A stretch of DNA of 64,000 bases from Sphingobium sp. (GCA_035196065.1 CP136575.1:1207001-1271000), one strand, 5' to 3'. Numbered from the stretch's first letter, positions 32,431 to 42,571 are shown. Numbers and translations: made by a program. Notes: generated by a model from the sequence alone, not told the origin.

Positions 32431-33471
32431 GTGACCAATTCGCCGCGTATCGCCATTGATGCGATGGGCGGAGATGAAGGTGTGCGCGTGATGGTCGCAG
32501 GAGCCGCACTCGCGCGGCACCGCCACGACCGCTTCAAATTTCTTCTCGTTGGTGATGAGGCTCAGATCAAGGCGGCGCTGGACGAGCATCCCAATCTGCG
32601 TGCTGCGTCCGATATTCTGCACACGACAGAAATTGTGACTGGGGACGATAAGCCCAGCCAGGCGCTGCGCAAATCGCGTAACAGTTCGATGGGGCTGGCA
32701 ATTAACGCCGTAAAGTCCGGCGATGCTGCTGCAGCGGTAAGCGCCGGGAACACCGGCGCGCTGATGGCGATGTCAAAACTCGCATTGCGCACCATGCCGG
32801 GCATTGATCGCCCAGCGCTGGCCGCACTCCTGCCAACGCTCGGCGATACAGATGTGGTAATGCTTGACCTGGGCGCCAATACCGAATGCGATGCGCGCAA
32901 TCTCGTGCAGTTCGCTGTAATGGGGGCTGCCTATTCGCGGATCCTTTACGGTTCGGAAAAGCCGCGTGTACGCCTGCTCAATATTGGTACCGAAGAATTG
33001 AAGGGCACCGACTCGCTGCGCTTTGCGGCGCAGCATCTGCGCGGCTCGCCCGAACTGCACATGAATTTTGAAGGCTTTATCGAGGCCGACAAGATCAACC
33101 GAGGCGATTGCGATGTTGTCGTCTGCGACGGCTTCTCCGGCAATATCGCATTGAAATCGATTGAGGGTGCGGCGCGCTTTGTCACCGACCTGTTGCGGCG
33201 CGCCTTTACCAGTTCGATCCGGTCGAAATTTGGATTTCTGGTTTCGCGTCCGGCAACAGAATTGCTGCGCCATCATCTCGATCCGAACAACCATAATGGT
33301 GCGGTGTTTCTGGGCCTGAACGGCGTCGTCGTGAAAAGCCATGGCAGTGCCAGCATCAAGGGTGTGGCCAATGCTGTCGAAGTGGCTGCTCGTTTAGTCG
33401 AGGAAGATATCACCACCCGCATCGTTCAGGATCTGGAGCAGGTTTCCAGCAAGGAAGTGATCGAAGAATGA
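32431..33471 (+). CDS. plsX: Phosphate acyltransferase PlsX
   Basis: A 346-residue enzyme that converts acyl-ACP to acyl-phosphate, the entry step for phospholipid synthesis. Family marks: [62 protein letters not shown] and [18 protein letters not shown]. The start is GTG at 32431 with GGGAGA upstream. fabH overlaps it by four bases (ATGA), so both enzymes of fatty-acid initiation and glycerolipid entry are produced together. Confidence 0.97.
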   Translation: MTNSPRIAIDAMGGDEGVRVMVAGAALARHRHDRFKFLLVGDEAQIKAALDEHPNLRAASDILHTTEIVTGDDKPSQALRKSRNSSMGLAINAVKSGDAAAAVSAGNTGALMAMSKLALRTMPGIDRPALAALLPTLGDTDVVMLDLGANTECDARNLVQFAVMGAAYSRILYGSEKPRVRLLNIGTEELKGTDSLRFAAQHLRGSPELHMNFEGFIEADKINRGDCDVVVCDGFSGNIALKSIEGAARFVTDLLRRAFTSSIRSKFGFLVSRPATELLRHHLDPNNHNGAVFLGLNGVVVKSHGSASIKGVANAVEVAARLVEEDITTRIVQDLEQVSSKEVIEE

Positions 33472-34436
33472 CGGGGACGATGCTGCGCGCAGTCATCAAA
33501 GGTACCGGTTCGGCGCTTCCGAAGGAGCGGGTTTCCAATGCCGATCTGGCCGAAAAGGTCGACACTTCCGACGAATGGATCACCGAGCGCACCGGAATAA
33601 AATTCCGTCATATCGCAGGGCCGGATGAAACGACTGCGACGTTAGGCGCAGAGGCAGCGCGCAATGCGCTTGATGCTGCGGGAATGACGGCGGCGGATAT
33701 CGACCTGATCATCGTGGCCACTTGCACCCCCGATCAGACTTTCCCGGCAGCGGCAACTAAGGTTCAGGACATGCTGGGCCACCATGGCGGCGTGGCGTTT
33801 GATGTTGCTGCGGTTTGTTCGGGCTTTCTCTACGCTTTTTCAGTCGCCGAGAGCATGATTCGCGCGGGTTCTGCGAAAAATGCGCTGGTCATTGGCAGCG
33901 AAACGATGACGCGTCTGCTCGATTGGGAAGATCGCGGCACCTGCGTGTTGTTCGGGGATGGTGCCGGCGCGGTCGTGCTGTCGGGTGAAATCGGTGAAGC
34001 CGGTGTGCTTGCGACCCGGCTGCATGCCGATGGCCGCCATAATGAATTGCTCTATGTCGACGGAGGGCCTTCGACAACCGGTACAGTTGGAAAGTTGCGG
34101 ATGCAGGGGCGTGAAGTATTCCGCCATGCCGTGACCAACCTTGCAGGCGTGATGCACGAAGTTTTGGCCGAAGCGGGCATGGAGGCCAGCGAGATTGACT
34201 GGGTCGTTCCGCATCAGGCCAATGCCCGCATCATTGATGCCACCGTGCGCAAATTGGGATTGCCTGCCGAACGCGTTGTTCTGACCGTATCCGAACATGC
34301 CAACACCTCGGCCGCGTCGGTACCTTTGGCGTTGGATGTTGCGGTTCGGGATGGGCGAATCAAGAAGGGTGATATCGTGGTTCTGGAGGCCATGGGCGGC
34401 GGATTTACCTGGGGGGCATCGGTTGTGCGAATGTGA
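33468..34436 (+). CDS. fabH: Beta-ketoacyl-ACP synthase III FabH
   Basis: A 322-residue KAS III that condenses an acyl-CoA with malonyl-ACP to begin fatty acid synthesis. The catalytic triad is complete: Cys117 ([12 protein letters not shown]), His249 ([11 protein letters not shown]) and Asn279 ([10 protein letters not shown]). The C-terminus ends [12 protein letters not shown] as usual. The ATG at 33468 overlaps the plsX stop; the ATG at 33480 (MLRAVIKG) would give a more typical N-terminus, so the true start is one of these. ihfA lies 102 bases downstream. Confidence 0.97.
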   Translation: MTGTMLRAVIKGTGSALPKERVSNADLAEKVDTSDEWITERTGIKFRHIAGPDETTATLGAEAARNALDAAGMTAADIDLIIVATCTPDQTFPAAATKVQDMLGHHGGVAFDVAAVCSGFLYAFSVAESMIRAGSAKNALVIGSETMTRLLDWEDRGTCVLFGDGAGAVVLSGEIGEAGVLATRLHADGRHNELLYVDGGPSTTGTVGKLRMQGREVFRHAVTNLAGVMHEVLAEAGMEASEIDWVVPHQANARIIDATVRKLGLPAERVVLTVSEHANTSAASVPLALDVAVRDGRIKKGDIVVLEAMGGGFTWGASVVRM

Positions 34437-34538
34437 TAAACAGGCGCGTGGGGAAATCTTCGCCAACTGTTTTACATCCATCTGATATTGCACTATGTTC
34501 CGAGGAATCACGGTCGCGCTTGAATCGAGGAGTATTCG

Positions 34539-34829
34539 ATGGCTGATGCTGGAACTTTGACGCGTGCGGACATTGCAGAGGCTATCAACCGCCAGGTCGG
34601 TCTCTCGCGCGCAGACGCGTCGGCTATGATTGAATCGATTCTTGACCATATGATTGACGCGCTGGTCGCGGGCGAAAATGTGAAAATTTCCGGTTTTGGT
34701 ACCTTTGTTCTGCGCGACAAGGCGCAGCGAGTTGGCCGCAATCCGAAAACCGGCGTTGAAGTGCCGATCACACCACGCCGCGTCCTTACCTTCCGCGCCA
34801 GCCAGGGGCTGCGGCAAAAGGTCAAGTAA
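34539..34829 (+). CDS. ihfA: Integration host factor subunit alpha
   Basis: A 96-residue DNA-bending HU/IHF-family protein. Alpha-subunit features are [40 protein letters not shown], the DNA-clasping [20 protein letters not shown] arm and the C-terminal FRASQGLR. It follows fabH in the order typical for Alphaproteobacteria, with a GAGGAG Shine-Dalgarno sequence. The 102-base gap upstream probably has its own promoter because ihfA output must be high. Confidence 0.96.
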   Translation: MADAGTLTRADIAEAINRQVGLSRADASAMIESILDHMIDALVAGENVKISGFGTFVLRDKAQRVGRNPKTGVEVPITPRRVLTFRASQGLRQKVK

Positions 34830-34835
34830 CCGCTG

Positions 34836-35216
34836 ATGGACAAGGCTCCGGAAGCGTTCCTGACCATCGGCGAAGTTGCCGAACGGCTGGGCATCAAAAC
34901 CCACATATTGCGCTATTGGGAAGAGCAGTTTCCCATGCTGAGACCGCTGAAACGCGCGGGCGGCCGCCGGCTTTACCGGCCAGACGATGTCGGGCTGGTC
35001 GAACGGATACGCGATCTGCTCGACCGGCAGGGGTACACGATAAAGGGGGCACGGTCGTTTCTGGCGAGTGGCGCACCAATGATTGGGGCCCAGGCAGTGG
35101 CTACCCCGTCGCCAGAAGCAAGAACCGACCTGTTCATGCCCAAGGTCGATGCAGGGCTGCAGGCTGAACTGTCGGCAATCCGGGCGACGCTTGCCCGTGC
35201 GCTGGCAGCCGCCTGA
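34836..35216 (+). CDS. MerR family transcriptional regulator
   Basis: A 126-residue MerR-type protein: the winged-helix DNA-binding head (FLTIGEVAERLGIKTHILRYWEEQFPML, in part IGEVAERLGIKTHILRYWEE) and GGRRLYRPDDVGLVERIRDLL. A short C-terminus has no metal-binding cysteines, so it is unlikely to sense metals. It starts six bases after ihfA, a fixed order (ihfA-merR) in many alphaproteobacteria, suggesting a housekeeping role. Its stop codon abuts the stop of the opposite Anbu gene. Confidence 0.93.
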   Translation: MDKAPEAFLTIGEVAERLGIKTHILRYWEEQFPMLRPLKRAGGRRLYRPDDVGLVERIRDLLDRQGYTIKGARSFLASGAPMIGAQAVATPSPEARTDLFMPKVDAGLQAELSAIRATLARALAAA

Positions 35217-35951
35217 TCAATCAATCACATAATCAGGTAGCGAATAAAATGCGTTGCGCAGCGCGGCTGACCAACTGTCCGATATCCGGTTGAAATAGGT
35301 ATCGTCCTCGTCGATCCGCCGTTGCTGCATCGGTTCGAATCGGTCACGCGGCAAGAGCAGCATATCGAGCGGCAATGCCACCGATAAATTGGCCGCCATG
35401 GTGGAATCAAACGAGACCATCAGCAACTTAACCGCACTTTCAAAGCTCATGTCCGGCTGGAAACCGCGGACAAGAATCGGGCGGCCATATTTGGTCTCGC
35501 CAATCTGGAAAAACGGGGTGTCCTCCGATGCTTCGATGAAATTGCCCTCGGGGTAGATCATGAACAAGCGGGGTTCCATGCCCTTGATCTGGCCGCCAAC
35601 GATCAGGGTCGCATTGAAGGTGGTTTCGGCATCAAGTCCCGTCATCTCCCGCGACCGGATCGTCTCGCGCAGCAAATCCCCCACAATCTGGGCCACTTGA
35701 AACATCGAGGGTGCGGCTAGAATCGAAGGGTTGCGGTCTTCAGGGGCCTTGGCGCGTTCGGCGAGCAGGCTGATCACCGCCTGTGTCGTAGCCAGATTGC
35801 CTGCGGTCAGGATGGTGATGAATCGTTCGCCGGGTTTTGAAAACACGTGCATCTTGCGAAAGGTCGAAATGTTGTCGACGCCGGAATTGGTTCGAGTGTC
35901 GGACATGAAGACCAGCCCCGAATCCAGCTTCATGCCAACGCAATAGGTCAT
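35217..35951 (-). CDS. Anbu (proteasome-like) peptidase
   Basis: A 244-residue Ntn-hydrolase of the Anbu branch, ancestral relatives of HslV and proteasome beta subunits. The N-terminus is MTYCVGMKLDSGLVFMSDTR: after removal of Met, Thr2 becomes the nucleophile. The typical GMEPRLFMIYPEGNFI and FDSTMAANLSVALPLDMLL elements are present. Function of Anbu is unresolved; purified relatives form helical oligomers (from memory). It is the last gene of a four-gene minus-strand unit with a transglutaminase, an alpha-E protein and an ATP-grasp, the standard Anbu context. GGGGGTGAAG precedes the start. Confidence 0.93.
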   Translation of the reverse strand: MTYCVGMKLDSGLVFMSDTRTNSGVDNISTFRKMHVFSKPGERFITILTAGNLATTQAVISLLAERAKAPEDRNPSILAAPSMFQVAQIVGDLLRETIRSREMTGLDAETTFNATLIVGGQIKGMEPRLFMIYPEGNFIEASEDTPFFQIGETKYGRPILVRGFQPDMSFESAVKLLMVSFDSTMAANLSVALPLDMLLLPRDRFEPMQQRRIDEDDTYFNRISDSWSAALRNAFYSLPDYVID

Positions 35952-35988
35952 TTCTGCTTCACCCCCAGATTACCCGTTCGCGCCTGCG

Positions 35989-36795
35989 TTACTGTTCGAC
36001 AGACAGGCTGACAACCATCTGCTGCTCTCCGCCGCCATAAGAAAGCCCGGAAATGGGTGCTGCTTCGGAATAATCCGTTCCGGTCGCGATCCGTACATAG
36101 CGTGTGTCGGGGCTGATCCCGTTGGAAACGTCAAAACCGACCCACCCCAGACCATCGACATGCGCCTCCGCCCAGGCGTGGCTCGCCTCTTGCTCTACCC
36201 GGTCGGTCAGCATCAGATAGCCGCTGACATATCGCGCCGGAAAGCCGAGCGAACGCGCGGCTGCGATAAAGATATGGGCATGATCTTGGCAAACGCCGTG
36301 CCCGGCGGCGAGCGCGGCATCGGCCGTTGTCGCGGTGTCGGTATGGCCGACATCATAACGCACGGTTTCAAGAACGCGCGCTGCCAGCCTATGGAGTACC
36401 TGAAGCTGGTCGTCACCAGCCACGGATCTGGCGAGCGCCTGTAATTCGCGCCCTGCCTCGGTCAGTCGGGTTGGCTGCAGGAAATACCAGAGCGGCACAT
36501 GCCCGCCATGGCGGCCCAGCACTCCGGCGGTGTCGATTGTCTCGACTTCGCCATCGCATCGCACTGAGATTTCCTGTGCGCCCTCGTTTATCCGGACGAG
36601 GAGGACATGGTTGTTGTGATAGTCGAAATAATCGGCCTCGACTGTGCCGCCTTCGATTTCCGTCGACCAGTTCAGGATATGCTGGGCCGCATTCTCTTTC
36701 GGGATCAGCCGCAGTCTTTGAAGGCCATAGGGCACGGCCTGTTCAAATTTGTAATGGGTATGATGGCAAATCTTCAAAAGCATCGGGTCAGCCAT
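35989..36795 (-). CDS. Transglutaminase-like protease-fold protein of the Anbu cluster
   Basis: A 268-residue transglutaminase-superfamily protein. An N-terminal beta-sandwich (ICHHTHYKFEQAVPYGLQRL) precedes the catalytic core with Cys (GHGVCQDHAH), His (SHAWAEAHVDG) and Asp (GFDVSNG), a complete Cys-His-Asp triad. Such proteins may make or break peptide or isopeptide bonds. It overlaps the alpha-E gene by eight bases and precedes anbu by 37 bases, so the products are made together. Confidence 0.92.
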   Translation of the reverse strand: MADPMLLKICHHTHYKFEQAVPYGLQRLRLIPKENAAQHILNWSTEIEGGTVEADYFDYHNNHVLLVRINEGAQEISVRCDGEVETIDTAGVLGRHGGHVPLWYFLQPTRLTEAGRELQALARSVAGDDQLQVLHRLAARVLETVRYDVGHTDTATTADAALAAGHGVCQDHAHIFIAAARSLGFPARYVSGYLMLTDRVEQEASHAWAEAHVDGLGWVGFDVSNGISPDTRYVRIATGTDYSEAAPISGLSYGGGEQQMVVSLSVEQ

Positions 36796-37729
36796 AAAAG
36801 CGATAATCGGTTTCGATCTGCTGTGCGAGATTGCCGTTGCACGTCATGAAATCGGTCAGGAATTCGTGCAACCCGCTTTCGAAAACCGCGTCAATCGAGC
36901 GTCGGGTAAGGCCATCATGGATTTCTCGCGCCAAATCATGCGACGGCATGCGGATGCCATAATCCTCTTCAAGGTAGCAGAGATTGCCGAACAGTTTTTG
37001 GTAACAAAATGCCAGCGATCGGGGGAAGCGCTGGTCGAGGATCAGAAATTCTGCGACGCCCACCGGCCGCGTATCACCTGCGTTCAGCCAACGGAACGCA
37101 TGCTCTGCCGATACTGACCGCAAAATTGTTTCCCACTGCACATTGTCGAGCGGTTGCCCAACAAAGGACAGCGAAGGCAGCAGCACATAATATTTCACGT
37201 CCAGGATGCGCGCCGTGTTGTCCGCACGCTCGACGAATGTGCCGAGGCGCGCGAAATTGTAAATGTCTATCCGAAGCATCGATCCGTGAAGCGCGCCGCG
37301 GACCTGTGCCGATTGCTGACGGATCAGCGCGATTAGCCCCGGCAGGTCGGCTTCACGGATCGGGCGCTGCACAGCATCGCCGACACGCATCCAGAAAATG
37401 TTAGTTGCCTCCCAAACCTCCCGGGTCAACGCCGTCCGTGTCATCCGGGCGTTGTGGCGCGCGGTGTCGAGCATCGCCTGCACCGAGGCCGGATTGGATT
37501 TGTCGCGCAGCAGGAAATTGACAACATGCTGTGGAGCATAGTTGTCATGCCGTGCTTCATAGGCAGCCTGCAGCCCCGCGGTGATCACGACCGAGCGCCA
37601 TTCTTCGTCCGAGCCAGTTCCGCGTGTCAGCGCCATGCGATGGCCAGCCTCGACAAGACGCGCCATATTTTCGGCCCGCTCAAGATAACGGAACATCCAG
37701 AATACACCGCCTGCGGTCCGCCCCAGCAT
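36788..37729 (-). CDS. Alpha-E domain protein (DUF403) of the Anbu cluster
   Basis: A 313-residue almost all-helical protein of the alpha-E family, starting MLGRTAGGVFWMFRYLERAE and containing RADNTARILDVKYYVLLP. The family has no biochemical function assigned but is linked by gene order to ATP-grasp and transglutaminase proteins. It overlaps the upstream ATP-grasp stop by one base (TGATG) and the downstream transglutaminase by eight, so the three are one translational unit. Confidence 0.93.
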   Translation of the reverse strand: MLGRTAGGVFWMFRYLERAENMARLVEAGHRMALTRGTGSDEEWRSVVITAGLQAAYEARHDNYAPQHVVNFLLRDKSNPASVQAMLDTARHNARMTRTALTREVWEATNIFWMRVGDAVQRPIREADLPGLIALIRQQSAQVRGALHGSMLRIDIYNFARLGTFVERADNTARILDVKYYVLLPSLSFVGQPLDNVQWETILRSVSAEHAFRWLNAGDTRPVGVAEFLILDQRFPRSLAFCYQKLFGNLCYLEEDYGIRMPSHDLAREIHDGLTRRSIDAVFESGLHEFLTDFMTCNGNLAQQIETDYRFYG

Positions 37730-39174
37730 CAGTCTTCCAGCACCCAGCTATCCTTGGTGCCGCCTCCTTGGCTGCTATTGACCACAAGCGAGCCTTTCTT
37801 GAGGGCAACACGCGTCAGGCCACCCGGCGTGATTTCAATGCCATTGGGTGAGACGAGAACAAAGGGACGCAGATCGACATGGCGTGGGGCCAACCCGGCG
37901 CGGGTGAGCACTGGCACAGTGGACAAGGCAAGCGTGGGCTGCGCGATGTAATTTGCAGGGCGCGCCTTCAGTTTCCGTCGAAAGAGCTCGATCTCCGCCT
38001 TGCTGGCCGCCGGACCGACCAACATGCCATAGCCGCCCGATCCGTGCACTTCCTTGACGACCAGTTCTGACAGATGCGCCAGCACATATTTGAGCGCTTC
38101 CGGCTCGGCACAGCGCCAGGTCGGTACATTGGCCAGCAAAGGTTTTTCGCCGGTGTAGAATTCGATGATCTCCGGCATATAGCTATAGATCGCCTTGTCG
38201 TCGGCAATCCCGGTGCCGGGTGCATTGGCGATCGTAATCTTGCCGGCGCGGTACAAATCCATGATGCCGGGAACGCCCAACTGTGAATCGGGGCGAAAAC
38301 TCATCGGGTCGAGAAAATCATCATCGACCCGGCGATATAGCACGTCGATCGGGCGATAACCTTGGGTCGTGCGCATTGCGACCCGGCCTTCGACGATACG
38401 TAGATCATGGCCTTCGACCAGTTCCGCGCCCATCTGGTCTGCAAGAAATGCGTGTTCGAAATAGGCACTATTGTAAATGCCCGGCGTCAGCACTGCGACC
38501 ACCGGTTTGCCATCGCAGCCATCGGGCGCACACGCCTCCAGCGACCGGCGCAAATTCTTTGGGTAACTGCCGACTTCACGTACGCGGATCGCACTGAACA
38601 GTTCGGGGAACATGTTCATCATCGTTTCCCGGTTTTCCAGCATATAGGATACGCCCGATGGCGTTCGGGCATTATCTTCAAGCACATAGAATTCGTCACG
38701 CTCGGTTCGGACGAGGTCGATGCCGACAATATGGGTATAGATATGCCCGGGTGGCGTGAAGCCGATCATTGCCGGCAGGAAAGCCCGGTTATTGGCAATC
38801 AGTGCTTCCGGAATGCGGCCGGCGCGGATGATTTCCTGCCGGTGATAAATATCGTGAAGAAAGGCGTTGATCGCACGGACACGCTGCTCGATCCCGCGCG
38901 ACAGCCGTGCCCATTCCTTCGCCCCGATTATACGTGGGACGATATCGAAGGGAATGAGCCGCTCTTCGGCCTCGGTTGCGCCATAGACGTTGAAGGTGAT
39001 TCCGGTGCGGCGGAACAGCGCATCGGCCTCTTCCGTTTTGCGGCGCAATCGAGTGAGTTCCTGATTTTCGAACCAGAGCGCATAATCGGCATAATCAGGC
39101 CGGGCCTCGCCATCGAGGCAGAACATTTCGTCAAAGGCCGGCGCGGGCAACTCCATATCCAAGGAAGCTGACAA
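37729..39174 (-). CDS. Circularly permuted type 2 ATP-grasp protein of the Anbu cluster
   Basis: A 481-residue protein with the circularly permuted ATP-grasp signature: FDIVPRIIGAKEWARLSRGI, YVLEDNARTPSGVSYMLENR, ITIANAPGTGIADDKAIYSY and VKEVHGSGGYGMLVGPAAS. ATP-grasp enzymes activate carboxylates to form amide or peptide bonds, so the cluster is predicted to synthesise or tag a peptide. It is the first gene of the unit; 62 bases separate it from the upstream SixA-like gene on the same strand, leaving room for a promoter. Confidence 0.94.
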   Translation of the reverse strand: MSASLDMELPAPAFDEMFCLDGEARPDYADYALWFENQELTRLRRKTEEADALFRRTGITFNVYGATEAEERLIPFDIVPRIIGAKEWARLSRGIEQRVRAINAFLHDIYHRQEIIRAGRIPEALIANNRAFLPAMIGFTPPGHIYTHIVGIDLVRTERDEFYVLEDNARTPSGVSYMLENRETMMNMFPELFSAIRVREVGSYPKNLRRSLEACAPDGCDGKPVVAVLTPGIYNSAYFEHAFLADQMGAELVEGHDLRIVEGRVAMRTTQGYRPIDVLYRRVDDDFLDPMSFRPDSQLGVPGIMDLYRAGKITIANAPGTGIADDKAIYSYMPEIIEFYTGEKPLLANVPTWRCAEPEALKYVLAHLSELVVKEVHGSGGYGMLVGPAASKAEIELFRRKLKARPANYIAQPTLALSTVPVLTRAGLAPRHVDLRPFVLVSPNGIEITPGGLTRVALKKGSLVVNSSQGGGTKDSWVLED

Positions 39175-39236
39175 AATTTAAGGCAGCGCACAAGCGCTTT
39201 TCGCAACTGCACAATTTTTGGGCAACTGCCCGAAAA

Positions 39237-39782
39237 TCATTCGTCTTCTGGACCCAGTTCCGGGTCGAGATCGCGAGGCCGGACAAAGCGCTTCAAATGG
39301 CCTGTGCGCTTGCCGATATCCGCCCAATGGTCGATCGGCAGGTCAAGCTGGGCAAGGGCCGCTGTAGGATATTTGATCTCCACTTCTTCGCGCAGCGGTG
39401 AACTGCCATCGTCGGGGACGAGATCGAAAACGACATCTTCCATCCCCGGATTGTGCCCCACCATCAGGATCGAATCATGCGCATCGCTCGCTTCGCGCAA
39501 CACGTCGAGGAGTGTTGCTGAAGAGGCAAGATAGACGCGACGATCCCAGGTCGGTTCCATCTTTCGGCCATAGCCTGCCCATATGCCATGAAGTGTGTCG
39601 ATCACGCGAACGGCAGGGCTTGCGATCACCTGTTCGAAAACGATACCGTTCGATGCCATCCACTGTCCGATGACGCGCGCGGCCTTTTCCCCCCGCTTGT
39701 TTAGCGGGCGATCAAAATCGCGGGCCACTGGGTCATCCCAACCCGATTTGGCATGGCGCAGCAGATAGAGCGTTTTCGTCAA
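39237..39782 (-). CDS. SixA-like histidine phosphatase
   Basis: A 181-residue histidine-phosphatase-superfamily protein. The RHG motif appears as LYLLRHAKSGWDD, where the histidine is phosphorylated, and a second histidine is in ILMVGHNPGMED. SixA proteins dephosphorylate phosphohistidine in proteins. The start is a TTG at 39782 that overlaps the helicase stop by four bases (TTGA), so the pair is coupled. Length is close to the family norm. Confidence 0.9.
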   Translation of the reverse strand: MTKTLYLLRHAKSGWDDPVARDFDRPLNKRGEKAARVIGQWMASNGIVFEQVIASPAVRVIDTLHGIWAGYGRKMEPTWDRRVYLASSATLLDVLREASDAHDSILMVGHNPGMEDVVFDLVPDDGSSPLREEVEIKYPTAALAQLDLPIDHWADIGKRTGHLKRFVRPRDLDPELGPEDE

Positions 39783-42526
39783 AAGGGGATATCCTCGTCC
39801 GCAATCAGTTCGTCGTTGCCCTGCCCCATATTCGTTGCCGACGAAAGACCGGATTTAATTCTTCTTACAGCTTCATCCAGCGTCACCCGGTGAATGGGTG
39901 TGCCTTGCGGAAAGGCGGTCAGCAGCCGTGATGGCGTGGCAGGGGACAGCAGCACGAAATGGCCGCGATCATCAGTTTTGCGGATCAGTCGCCCAAATGC
40001 CTGCGCCAGCCGCGCGCGAATGATGCGGTCGTCATAGGCCGTGCCGCCGCCGGCAAGCCGTCGCGCCTTGTGCAAAATGTCCGGTCGGGGCCAGGGAACC
40101 TGTTCCATGATCACCAATCGCAGCGAATGGCCGGGCACATCCACGCCGTCGCGCAGCGCGTCGGTTCCGATCAGGCTGGCATGCGGATCGTCGCGGAAGA
40201 TATCGACGAGCGTTCCAGTATCCATCGGATCGACATGCTGCGCATAAAGCGGTAAGCCGTCGCGGGCGAGCCGGTCGGCAATGCGGGCATGAACGCTTTT
40301 CAGGCGGCGGATTGCGGTAAACAGGCCGAGCGCGCCGCCCTGCGACGCCGAAATAAGTGCGGCATAGGCTCCGGCAAGCGCTGGCATGTCGCCTTTTGCT
40401 ATGTCGGTGACGATCAGAACTTCGGCCTGCCGGGCATAGTCGAACGGGCTGAGCGCGGAAAAATGCTCGACCGGATGGTCAAAATGTACCGCGCCGGTGC
40501 GCGCTTCGGCATTGTCCCAATCGCCGCCGCTGCGCAGCGTGGCGGACGTCGTCAAGACGCCGTGCGCGGGTTTCAGAACGATACGGGACACCGGTTGGGT
40601 TGGGTCGAGCCAGTGGCGATAAATGCCGATGTCATATTCGCGGCCTTCGCCGCGATCTACGGCCAGCCAGTCGACAAATTCGGGATCGGCAGGGCCCCCA
40701 CCGCGCCCCAGAAGTGCAATCCAGCCGCGCAATGTATCGACCCGCCAGCCAAGGCTGGCCATCGCACCTTCGATCCGCGCTCGGGCCGCACCATCCAGCC
40801 AGTCGGGCGCGTCTTCGACAATCATTTCCAGCCGTTGGCCCAATATCGTCAGCGGTTTGACCAGCGCCTCCAGCGCCTTCATCAGTTCGGCAATCGATTC
40901 AATCAGTGGCGCGTCAAGATTGGCATATTCGGTTTCCAGTGCGTAACCGCTCTCCGCCTGCCCTTCGTCGCGGGCAAACACTGTTCGCCTGACGGCCGAC
41001 AGCATCTGTTCTGCAGGGCCCGAAGCGACGCCTTCCTGAATTCGGCCCAGCCATCCCTCTGCGGGCAGGGCTTCGGCCGCAACGCGTGCTGCTTCGATCG
41101 CAAGTCCGCCCTCGTCATCATAGCTGGCAACATCGGCAAGCCGCGCGGAAAGGCCACGCCGCCGGCCGCGCGCTTTGCCCTCGGGCCCGATAACCCAGCG
41201 GCGGATCTCGATCATTTCAGTGCCAGTCAAAGCTGCGGCAAAGGTGGAATCTGCAGCGTCGAAAAGATGATGGCCTTCGTCAAAGATGATGCGGCTGGGC
41301 CGGCTGGCCTCTTCGCGTCCGCGCGCTGCGTTGACCATCATCAGCGCATGGTTGGCAATCACAAGATCGGCTTGCGCCGACGCGCGCGATGCGCGTTCGA
41401 TGAAGCATTTGCGATAATGCGGGCAACCGGCATAGATGCACTCCCCCCGCCGGTCGGTCAGGGCCGTGCTGCCGTTGCGGCGGAACAGCGTGGGTAACCA
41501 GCCGGGTAGGTCGCCGCCCACCATGTCACCGTCGGCCGTGTAGGCTGCCCAGCGCGCCACCAGATGTCCAAGGATAGCCGCACGCCCGGCAAACCCGCCC
41601 TGCAGTGCGTCTTCAAGGTTGAGCAGGCACAGATAGTTTTCGCGGCCCTTGCGCACCACTACCTTGTCGCGAAATTCTTGGTCGTCAGGATAGATTCGGC
41701 GTGCCTCGCTGACCAATTGGCGTTGCAAGGCCTTTGTGTAGGTTGAAATCCAGACGGCACCATCAGCCTCTTTCGCCCAAAGCGAGGAGGGCGCGAGATA
41801 GCCCAGCGTCTTGCCGATCCCGGTGCCGGCCTCGGCCAGCAACATATTGGGTTCGCCCTTGCGGCGGCGCGGATCGAAAATGGTGGCTGCAGCTTGTGCA
41901 AAAGCGCGCTGGCCTTCGCGCACTTCCGCGCCTTGCCCCGTCAGCCGTGCAAGTTGTGCTTCGACCGCGCTCCGATCCAGTTGGACCGATCGCGGTGGCG
42001 TGCGCGGCGGTGCCTCATCCCATTCCGGCAATCTGGAAAACAGCCAAGCTTCCTTGCTTTGGGGACGCGGCACCTGGTCGCAGACCACGCGACCCCAACT
42101 CCAGTGGAGACGCGCCAAGGCCTGCGCCGCATCCCATGCGCCTTCGCGTTCGGGCCACGCAGTCTCACTGAGGGCTGTGAGGAGTTTGCTGGCGGCAGCG
42201 ACCAGCAGTTGGGGAACAGTTTCGTCGCGCAGGTCTTCCCCGGAACTGCGCGAAATCTGCAGCGCCTCCGCAAAGCCTTTAGCCGTCGGAACGACGAAGC
42301 GGGCAGGGTGTACAAAGGCAAACAGTTCTAGCAAATCCAGCCCCGACAATTCGGGGTAGCCCAATCGTTGGGCAACCAGCGGAGCGTTGAGCAAAATGTG
42401 CGGCGTATCTGCTGCACGGGAAACAGCCTCTGCCTTACCCACGCGCCGCGTTTCGCCATCAGGCGTTGCTATCCAGATACCGGCATGGCTTGCATGCAGC
42501 GCAGGAAAGGCTAGGGGATAGGCCAT
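39779..42526 (-). CDS. DinG-family ATP-dependent DNA helicase
   Basis: A 915-residue superfamily 2 (XPD/DinG-type) helicase. Walker A is EAGTGIGKT and the DEAH box reads DEGHH. Four cysteines (YLCLLN, ECIYAGCPHYRKC) between them form an iron-sulfur cluster site, and motif VI is RLAQAFGRLIRK. The first 250 residues have no recognised domain and are longer than in E. coli DinG. The ATG at 42526 starts MAYPLAFPALHAS; longer readings run into divergent lysS. DinG-type helicases unwind D-loops and R-loops. The 45-base divergent gap holds a weak GAAC-N7-AAAC motif, only loosely like an SOS box. Confidence 0.93.
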   Translation of the reverse strand: MAYPLAFPALHASHAGIWIATPDGETRRVGKAEAVSRAADTPHILLNAPLVAQRLGYPELSGLDLLELFAFVHPARFVVPTAKGFAEALQISRSSGEDLRDETVPQLLVAAASKLLTALSETAWPEREGAWDAAQALARLHWSWGRVVCDQVPRPQSKEAWLFSRLPEWDEAPPRTPPRSVQLDRSAVEAQLARLTGQGAEVREGQRAFAQAAATIFDPRRRKGEPNMLLAEAGTGIGKTLGYLAPSSLWAKEADGAVWISTYTKALQRQLVSEARRIYPDDQEFRDKVVVRKGRENYLCLLNLEDALQGGFAGRAAILGHLVARWAAYTADGDMVGGDLPGWLPTLFRRNGSTALTDRRGECIYAGCPHYRKCFIERASRASAQADLVIANHALMMVNAARGREEASRPSRIIFDEGHHLFDAADSTFAAALTGTEMIEIRRWVIGPEGKARGRRRGLSARLADVASYDDEGGLAIEAARVAAEALPAEGWLGRIQEGVASGPAEQMLSAVRRTVFARDEGQAESGYALETEYANLDAPLIESIAELMKALEALVKPLTILGQRLEMIVEDAPDWLDGAARARIEGAMASLGWRVDTLRGWIALLGRGGGPADPEFVDWLAVDRGEGREYDIGIYRHWLDPTQPVSRIVLKPAHGVLTTSATLRSGGDWDNAEARTGAVHFDHPVEHFSALSPFDYARQAEVLIVTDIAKGDMPALAGAYAALISASQGGALGLFTAIRRLKSVHARIADRLARDGLPLYAQHVDPMDTGTLVDIFRDDPHASLIGTDALRDGVDVPGHSLRLVIMEQVPWPRPDILHKARRLAGGGTAYDDRIIRARLAQAFGRLIRKTDDRGHFVLLSPATPSRLLTAFPQGTPIHRVTLDEAVRRIKSGLSSATNMGQGNDELIADEDIPF

Positions 42527-42571
42527 TATCCAGCCTATTTGGCAATTCCGGAACGAAAAGGAAACATGTAA

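Noticed and set aside
42551-42565. GAAC-N7-AAAC between dinG-like and lysS genes as an SOS box
   Set aside because: It differs from the alphaproteobacterial GTTC-N7-GTTC box by one base in a short motif; chance is likely and there is no other support.
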